The position numbers were made by a program, and so were the translations under genes. From contig NZ_CP107020.1 in NCBI RefSeq assembly GCF_025725725.1, positions 1,178,001-1,242,000 on the forward strand: DNA of 64,000 nucleotides. The letters run 5' to 3'. The notes under the pieces are model-generated. The model did not search any database and was not told where the DNA came from. It saw only the letters and a program-made list of their open reading frames with translations. Source of the DNA: Brachybacterium huguangmaarense (GTDB lineage Bacteria > Actinomycetota > Actinomycetes > Actinomycetales > Dermabacteraceae). The number at the start of each line of letters is the position of its first letter. Positions within the stretch are counted from its first letter, which is position 1. This document shows positions 59,091 through 64,000 of the stretch, one piece after another.

Positions 59091-60798
59091 GATCGAGGAG
59101 CTGTCGTTCACCGCCCGGTCCGTGAGCGATGCCGACGCCAGGCTGCCGCGTTTCTCCAACTGGCCCGTCGTGTACCTCCTCGAGGACGGCCACGACATCT
59201 ACGTCGGCGAGACCGGCAATGCCACCAACCGGATGCGCCAGCACCTCAAGTCCCCCGCCAAGGAGCATCTGCGCGAGGTGCGCGTGGTCTTCGACGACCG
59301 TTTCAACGGCTCCGCCTGCCTCGACCTCGAGTCGTTCCTCATCCGCCTGTTCGGGGGCGACGGGCGTTTCGACGTGCTCAACCGCAACGACGGCATCACC
59401 AACCGGGACTACTACCAGCGTGAGGAGTACCTGGAGACCTTCCGGGAGGTGTTCGAGGAGCTGCGGGCGCGCGGCTACTTCGAGCGCTCGATCCCGCAGA
59501 TCGAGAACACGGACCTCTTCAAGCTCTCGCCCTACAAGGCGCTCAACACCGAGCAGGGCATCGCGGTCCTCGACATCATGGAAGGCCTCGTCGACGACCT
59601 GCGGACCCCGGCGCGCACCACCGCCGTGATCCAGGGCGACCCGGGGACGGGCAAGACCATCGTCGGCATCTACCTCATGAAGCTCCTGCGGGACCTCGCC
59701 CAGTTCGACCCCACCGACGAGATCGACGGCGACTCGATGTTCTCGGATCTCTTTCTCGAGGGGAGCCGGGAGCTCTTCGAAGGGCTCCGTATCGGCCTCG
59801 TCGTGCCGCAGAAGTCGCTCCGGCAGTCCATCGAGGGCGTGTTCCGGCGGGTCCCGGCGCTGCGCGGGACGCCGGTCCTGACGCCCTACGAGGTCGCCGA
59901 CGCCGAGGAGGACTTCGACATCCTCGTCGTCGACGAGGCCCACCGCCTCACCCAGCGTGCGGCGCAGGCCCACGGCACCCTGACCAAGCGGTACGGCGAG
60001 ATCACCCGGCGTCTCTTCGGCGAGGACGACTACACGATCAATCAGCTGGACTGGATCCATGCCCGCTCCCGGCACACCGTCCTGCTGCTCGACACCGCGC
60101 AGAGCGTCCGCCCGGCCGACATCGAGCCGGCGGTCTTCGATCGTGTGATCGCCCAGGCACGCGACGAGCACCGCCTCTACCCGCTCGATACGCAGATGCG
60201 CGTCCGCGGGGGCAGCGCCTATCTGGAGTTCGCCCGGACGCTGCTCTCCGACGAGCCGCCCGAGCACGCTCCCGACCTCGAGGACTACGAGGTGGAGCTG
60301 TTCGATGACCTCGGCGCGATGCACGACCGCATCCGAGAGCGCGACGCGGAGACGGGGCTGTCGCGCCTCGTCGCGGGCTATGCGTGGAAGTGGAAGAGCA
60401 AGAAGAAGGGCTCGACCGAGGTCGACATCGAGATCGACGGATGCCGTCTGAGGTGGAATGTCTCCGAGGTCGACTGGATCGCGTCGCGCACCGCTCTCGA
60501 GGAGGTCGGCTCGATCCACACGGTCCAGGGCTACGACCTGAACTACGCCGGGGTCATCATCGGGCCCGACCTGCGGATCGCCCCGGCGACGGGGAAGCTG
60601 GCGGCCGATCGCAAGCACTACTTCGACAGCCGCGGGAAGGCGAACAACAGGATGCGCGGCCAGGTGACGACGGACGAGGACCTGCTGCGCTACATCACCA
60701 ACGTCTACCGCGTGCTGATGTCCCGGGGCATGCGCGGCACGTACCTGTACGTCGTCGACCCGCTGCTCCGAGAGCGGCTGCGGCGCGTGCTCGGCTGA
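59077..60798 (+). CDS. GIY-YIG nuclease fused to DUF2075 helicase-like ATPase
   Basis: Two-part protein of 573 residues. Residues 28-100 are a GIY-YIG nuclease domain with VVYLLEDGHDIYVGETG (31-47), the following arginine-rich helix and the catalytic glutamate E85 in CLDLESFLIRLF. Residues 150-573 are a DUF2075 P-loop ATPase: Walker A GDPGTGKT (187-194), DEAH box ILVVDEAHR (282-290) and superfamily-I-like motifs later (QMRVRGG, SIHTVQGYDLNYAG). The arrangement indicates a DNA-unwinding or translocating nuclease. It overlaps the MazG-like gene by 14 bp and ends in a hairpin. Function unproven; phage defence is a reasonable guess. Confidence 0.88.
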   Translation: MTAFEIEELSFTARSVSDADARLPRFSNWPVVYLLEDGHDIYVGETGNATNRMRQHLKSPAKEHLREVRVVFDDRFNGSACLDLESFLIRLFGGDGRFDVLNRNDGITNRDYYQREEYLETFREVFEELRARGYFERSIPQIENTDLFKLSPYKALNTEQGIAVLDIMEGLVDDLRTPARTTAVIQGDPGTGKTIVGIYLMKLLRDLAQFDPTDEIDGDSMFSDLFLEGSRELFEGLRIGLVVPQKSLRQSIEGVFRRVPALRGTPVLTPYEVADAEEDFDILVVDEAHRLTQRAAQAHGTLTKRYGEITRRLFGEDDYTINQLDWIHARSRHTVLLLDTAQSVRPADIEPAVFDRVIAQARDEHRLYPLDTQMRVRGGSAYLEFARTLLSDEPPEHAPDLEDYEVELFDDLGAMHDRIRERDAETGLSRLVAGYAWKWKSKKKGSTEVDIEIDGCRLRWNVSEVDWIASRTALEEVGSIHTVQGYDLNYAGVIIGPDLRIAPATGKLAADRKHYFDSRGKANNRMRGQVTTDEDLLRYITNVYRVLMSRGMRGTYLYVVDPLLRERLRRVLG

Positions 60799-60833
60799 GG
60801 GGCGCCCCCCCGGGCAGGGCTCGCCGCGCCGAG

Positions 60834-60881
60834 CGCCGCCTGACGGCACATATCGGGTGAGATAGGTGCCGTCAGACGGCG
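60834..60881. terminator. Hairpin between convergent genes
   Basis: Arms 60834-60854 and 60861-60881 pair over 21 positions with two mismatches (60839/60876 and 60850/60865) around the loop GGGTGA. It lies between the helicase and alpha-glucosidase stops and likely terminates both. Confidence 0.6.
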
Positions 60882-60930
60882 TTCGGCCGGCCGCACCGGT
60901 TCGGGCGAGGCGGCGGGCGTGCGGCCGCCC

Positions 60931-63366
60931 CTACTCGGCGGCGACGAGCTCCTGGATCGCGTCGACGAGCTCCCGGGAGGCCGCGTCGTAGCCGTGCACG
61001 ACCGGGGCATGGCCTGCCGGTGCCGAGCCGACGGCGGCCCAGGACGCGCCGCCCTGGGCCCCGAAGCCGGTCACGGAGGCCAGCAGCCGCTCCTTGAGCT
61101 GGTAGCCCACCTGCGCGGTGCGGAGCAGCTCGGTGACCCGGCCCTCGACGTCGCCCGTGCTCTGTGTGGTCATTCCCGCCGAGGACAGGACCAGGCGCGG
61201 GACGTCCTCGGGCAGGTCGAGCCGCACGAGCACGGCATCGTCCTCCGCCTCCGCGTGGCAGCTGCCGTGGGACGAGGTCAGGTCGGCGAACGCGCCGACG
61301 TCGAAGCCGAGCAGGCGCACCGTGAGCCCGCGCTCTGGCCCGAACGGCCGCTCGGGCGCCTCGACGGTGAGCGTGCCCGCCGCGACGTCGAGCGCGAACT
61401 CGGTGCGGACCCAGACGTCGTCCTCCGGCTCCTCCCACAGGGAGAAGGCGTTGTCGGCGCCCGCGGCCACGAGCACCTCGAGGTCGGGAAGGCGCGAGTC
61501 GGCCCACGGGTCGTCGCCGCGGGCCGCGAGCGGGAGGAAGCCGCCGGCCTTGAGCAGCACGGGGATGCTCGCGAGATCGCGGTGCATGCGGACGGTGCGT
61601 CCGCCCCGGTACGGCTGGTGGGTGAAGACGTCGATCCAGCGCCCCTCGGGCAGGTAGACGTCCGTCGAGGCCCGGCGCGTGTCGCGCGCCGCGGGCCGCA
61701 CGATCGGCGCGACGAGCAGCTGGGAGCCGAACGAGTACTGGTCCTGGTGCTCGTAGGCCTCGTCCACGGGGGCGACGAAGTACGTGGGCTCGACGAGCGG
61801 ACGCCCCTCGTGGTGCGCGCGATGGTTCATCGCGTGCAGATAGGGGAGCATCCGGTGGCGCAGACGCAGGTGCTCGGACATGGTCGCCTCGGCGGCCGTG
61901 TCGAAGTTCCACGGCTCCTTGCCGCTGAACGGCGAGTTGCCCGAGTGCAGGCGCATGATCGGCGAGAACACCCCGAACTGCACCCAGCGGGCGGCGAGCT
62001 CGTCGTCGCGCACACCCTCCATGTGGCCGCCGATGTCGTGGCTCCACCAGCCGTAGCCGATGTTCGCCCCGGCCGCCGTGAAGCGCGGCTGGAAGGCGAG
62101 GGAGTCCCAGCTGATGATCGAGTCTCCCGAGAAGCCCACCGGGTAGCGGTGGCTGCCCGGCCCGGCGTAGCGCGAGAACGTCAGCGGCCGCCGACCCCCG
62201 CGCGCGCTGTCCTCGAAGTGCCCGTGGTTGAGCACCCACAGGGGGTCCAGTCCGTCGCGCCGCGAGTACGGCCCGCTCTGCCAGTCGACCCACCAGAAGT
62301 CGGTGCCCAGCTCCTCGAGCCCGCGATGCAGGACCTCGAAGTAGGCGTCCATGAACCGCGGATCCGCGGCGTCGAACTCGATCGGCTCCCCGTCGGCCGG
62401 ACGGCCCAGCGCCCGGCACATGGCCTCGTAGGAGTCCTCGAAGGCACGCACCCCGTCGGCCGGATGCACGTTGAGGGTCACCGCCATCCCGCGCTCGTGC
62501 AGCTCGCACTGGAAGCGCGCGGGGTCCGCGAACAGCTCGCGGTTCCACGTGTAGCCCGTCCAGCCCGAGCCGTGCACGGGGTCGATGTCGGTCAGATGCC
62601 AGTCCATGTCGACCACGGCCACGGAGAAGGGGATCCGGTGGGACCGGAAGCGGTCCATGAGCTCGAGGTAGGAGGCCTCGGAGTAGCGGTGGAAGCGGGA
62701 CCACCAGTTGCCGAGCGCGAACCGCGGCAGCAGCGGCTGGGGCCCGCTGATCTCGTAGAGGTCCGCGAGCCCGGCGACATGGTCGCGCCCCTGGGCGAAG
62801 ACGTAGAGATCCCTCGCGCCCTCGGGCGCCTCGCGGGGCCCGAGGCGGCCGCCGTCGAACACCATCGAGCCGGAGTCGTCGATCACCGCGTAGCCGACCG
62901 TCGAGCTGATGCCGGGCTCGAGCGGGATCGCGCCGTCCGCCTCGTCGAGGGTACGGGCGGCCCCGCCGAGGTTGCCGTCGAGAGCACGCACCGGAGCGCC
63001 CCGGCGTCTGCCCTCGCGGTGCGCCGGGAGCGAGAGGTCCTGCCTGTAGCGCCACACCGAGTGGTACGCCGAGACGCCACCGCCCACCTGCAGCTGGAGC
63101 CCGTTGGTGCTGAAGGGCCCCTCGTCGTACTCGAGCCGGTAGGCGTCGGTGACGACGTGGAGGCGGCCATGGGCGCGGTGGACCCGCACGCCCTCGCGCT
63201 GGACGGGGCGCTGCGTCGCGAACACCGAGGGGCGGTCCTCGAAGCGGCCCGTGGTGGACCACTCGAGGCGCACCACGCGGGGGGTCAGCGGCGTGATCCG
63301 GTAGTTCTCGCCCTGGACGGAGCCGTCCGCGGCGCGGGCCACGGCGGCGGCAGCTGTCTCGGTCAC
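60931..63366 (-). CDS. Alpha-glucosidase / alpha-xylosidase family (GH31)
   Basis: Glycoside hydrolase family 31 enzyme of 811 residues releasing terminal alpha-linked glucose (or xylose). The N-terminal beta-sandwich leads to the barrel with VVDMDWH, the catalytic nucleophile aspartate in FWWVDWQSG (about 358), and the acid/base aspartate in GFSGDSIISWDSLAFQ, with WWSHDIGGHM further on. There is no signal peptide, so it is cytoplasmic and probably hydrolyses imported oligosaccharides. The start is GTG 63366, 5 bp after the stop of the sugar permease gene, making it the distal gene of a sugar-ABC operon that begins outside the window. Confidence 0.92.
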   Translation of the reverse strand: MTETAAAAVARAADGSVQGENYRITPLTPRVVRLEWSTTGRFEDRPSVFATQRPVQREGVRVHRAHGRLHVVTDAYRLEYDEGPFSTNGLQLQVGGGVSAYHSVWRYRQDLSLPAHREGRRRGAPVRALDGNLGGAARTLDEADGAIPLEPGISSTVGYAVIDDSGSMVFDGGRLGPREAPEGARDLYVFAQGRDHVAGLADLYEISGPQPLLPRFALGNWWSRFHRYSEASYLELMDRFRSHRIPFSVAVVDMDWHLTDIDPVHGSGWTGYTWNRELFADPARFQCELHERGMAVTLNVHPADGVRAFEDSYEAMCRALGRPADGEPIEFDAADPRFMDAYFEVLHRGLEELGTDFWWVDWQSGPYSRRDGLDPLWVLNHGHFEDSARGGRRPLTFSRYAGPGSHRYPVGFSGDSIISWDSLAFQPRFTAAGANIGYGWWSHDIGGHMEGVRDDELAARWVQFGVFSPIMRLHSGNSPFSGKEPWNFDTAAEATMSEHLRLRHRMLPYLHAMNHRAHHEGRPLVEPTYFVAPVDEAYEHQDQYSFGSQLLVAPIVRPAARDTRRASTDVYLPEGRWIDVFTHQPYRGGRTVRMHRDLASIPVLLKAGGFLPLAARGDDPWADSRLPDLEVLVAAGADNAFSLWEEPEDDVWVRTEFALDVAAGTLTVEAPERPFGPERGLTVRLLGFDVGAFADLTSSHGSCHAEAEDDAVLVRLDLPEDVPRLVLSSAGMTTQSTGDVEGRVTELLRTAQVGYQLKERLLASVTGFGAQGGASWAAVGSAPAGHAPVVHGYDAASRELVDAIQELVAAE

Positions 63367-63371
63367 GGCCC

Positions 63372-64000
63372 TCACCCCTTGACCGCGGCGCTCGCCGCAC
63401 CGGCGATGAAGCGCCGCTGGAAGACGAGATAGACGACGAGGACCGGCAGGATCGACAGGGTGGTGGCCGCGAACAGCCCTCCGAAGTCCGTCGAGTAGCG
63501 GCCGCTGAAGGTGGTCAGGCCGACCGCGAGCACCTGCTTGGAGTCGTCCTCGATCATGAGGTACGGCCACAGGTAGTCCTCCCAGACCCACAGGAACTGG
63601 AAGATCGCGAGCGCGCTGATCGAGTTCGTGCTCATCGGCAGCACGATCCGATGGAAGATGTAGAGCTCCGAGGCGCCGTCCATGCGGGCGGCCTCGAGGA
63701 TCTCGTCGGGGATGCCGTCCATCGACTGCTTCATCATGAAGATGCCGAATCCCGAGAAGATCACCGGGATGATGATCGACAGCCACGAGCCCTTGAGGCC
63801 CACCTCGGAGAACATCGTGTAGCGCGGGATGATCGTGACCGCCCACGGGATCATCATGGTGGCGAGGATGAACCCGAACAGGGCACCCCGGCCGCGGAAG
63901 ACGTACTTGCCCAGCACGAAGCCCGCGAGCACGCTCGTGTAGATCGAGATCGCCGTGATCGTGACGGACAGGAACACCGAGTTCCCGAAGAGCCGGATGA
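63372..64000 (-). CDS. Carbohydrate ABC transporter permease (MalG-like), 5'-truncated
   Basis: Inner-membrane permease of a CUT1-type sugar importer; about 210 residues are visible and the frame runs off the window end, so the N-terminus is missing. The coupling EAA motif EAARMDGASELYIFHRIVLP is intact. The helices GRGALFGFILATMMIP and LSIIIPVIFSGFG and the family ending RRFIAGAASAAVKG are typical of MalG/LacG subunits. The downstream alpha-glucosidase suggests an alpha-glucoside or maltodextrin substrate. The remaining transporter genes must lie beyond position 64000. Confidence 0.9.
   Translation of the reverse strand, partial: IRLFGNSVFLSVTITAISIYTSVLAGFVLGKYVFRGRGALFGFILATMMIPWAVTIIPRYTMFSEVGLKGSWLSIIIPVIFSGFGIFMMKQSMDGIPDEILEAARMDGASELYIFHRIVLPMSTNSISALAIFQFLWVWEDYLWPYLMIEDDSKQVLAVGLTTFSGRYSTDFGGLFAATTLSILPVLVVYLVFQRRFIAGAASAAVKG

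Overview
The window is a high-GC chromosomal segment with very strong G/C third-position bias, typical of an actinobacterium. A CvpA/trypsin (MarP-type) protease, a DUF5926 protein, a DUF222/HNH (13E12-type) protein, CTTGCAG starch-type operators and many leaderless TANNNT promoters all point to the Actinomycetota. A Brachybacterium/Dermabacteraceae-like Micrococcales member is plausible, but this cannot be proven from the sequence alone. No phage block, CRISPR array or rRNA is present; one tRNA (Ser-UGA) is.

Layout. 1-4.7 kb: NUDIX hydrolase (cut by the window edge), methyltransferase, a degenerate CPBP-like membrane protein, then a complete ISL3-type insertion sequence (1856-3281, 24-bp inverted repeats, 8-bp target duplication CTCAATGT) inserted just upstream of an AAA/DUF4143 ATPase. 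4.8-9.4 kb: two membrane proteins, an acidic hypothetical protein and an amidohydrolase. 9.5-13.3 kb: a four-gene operon of ABC-2 transporter plus DesK/DesR-like two-component system. 13.3-18 kb: a long gene-poor gap, the DUF222/HNH protein and an MsbA-like ABC exporter. 18-21.3 kb: 3-hydroxyisobutyrate-dehydrogenase-like enzyme, sulfurtransferase, PadR-like regulator and 2-hydroxyacid dehydrogenase.

21.3-23.7 kb is the most interesting locus. A LuxR-type response regulator lies divergent to a two-gene unit made of a 59-codon secreted-peptide gene (22286-22465, product ending in CKLFPFLC) translationally coupled to a membrane histidine kinase. The gap between the two arms holds a perfect 28-bp inverted repeat, a 16-bp palindrome and a strong -10 box. 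I read it as a candidate peptide-pheromone/two-component signalling system.

23.9-34.2 kb: BCCT transporter, MTA/SAH nucleosidase, a catalytically dead-looking lipase-fold protein, a YhhN-like protein, argS, a large membrane protein, a uracil permease and a GNAT-ParB-like fusion. 34.2-45.6 kb: a secreted SLH-anchored pullulanase behind a CTTGCAG operator, a large FAD/Fe-S D-lactate dehydrogenase, two membrane proteins, DUF5926 and a glycosyltransferase. 45.8-53.7 kb: a membrane protein-GntR-GNAT operon with its operator, a second GNAT, pheA, diacylglycerol kinase, serS, a HAD phosphatase and a P-loop kinase. 53.7-57 kb: octamer repeat and long hairpin, then quinone oxidoreductase and an MFS/GntR(FCD) pair. 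57.3-64 kb: tRNA-Ser, MarP-like protease, a MazG-like/GIY-YIG-helicase pair that may be a defence module, a GH31 alpha-glucosidase and a truncated MalG-like sugar permease. Pullulanase, alpha-glucosidase and sugar permease together indicate use of alpha-glucans.
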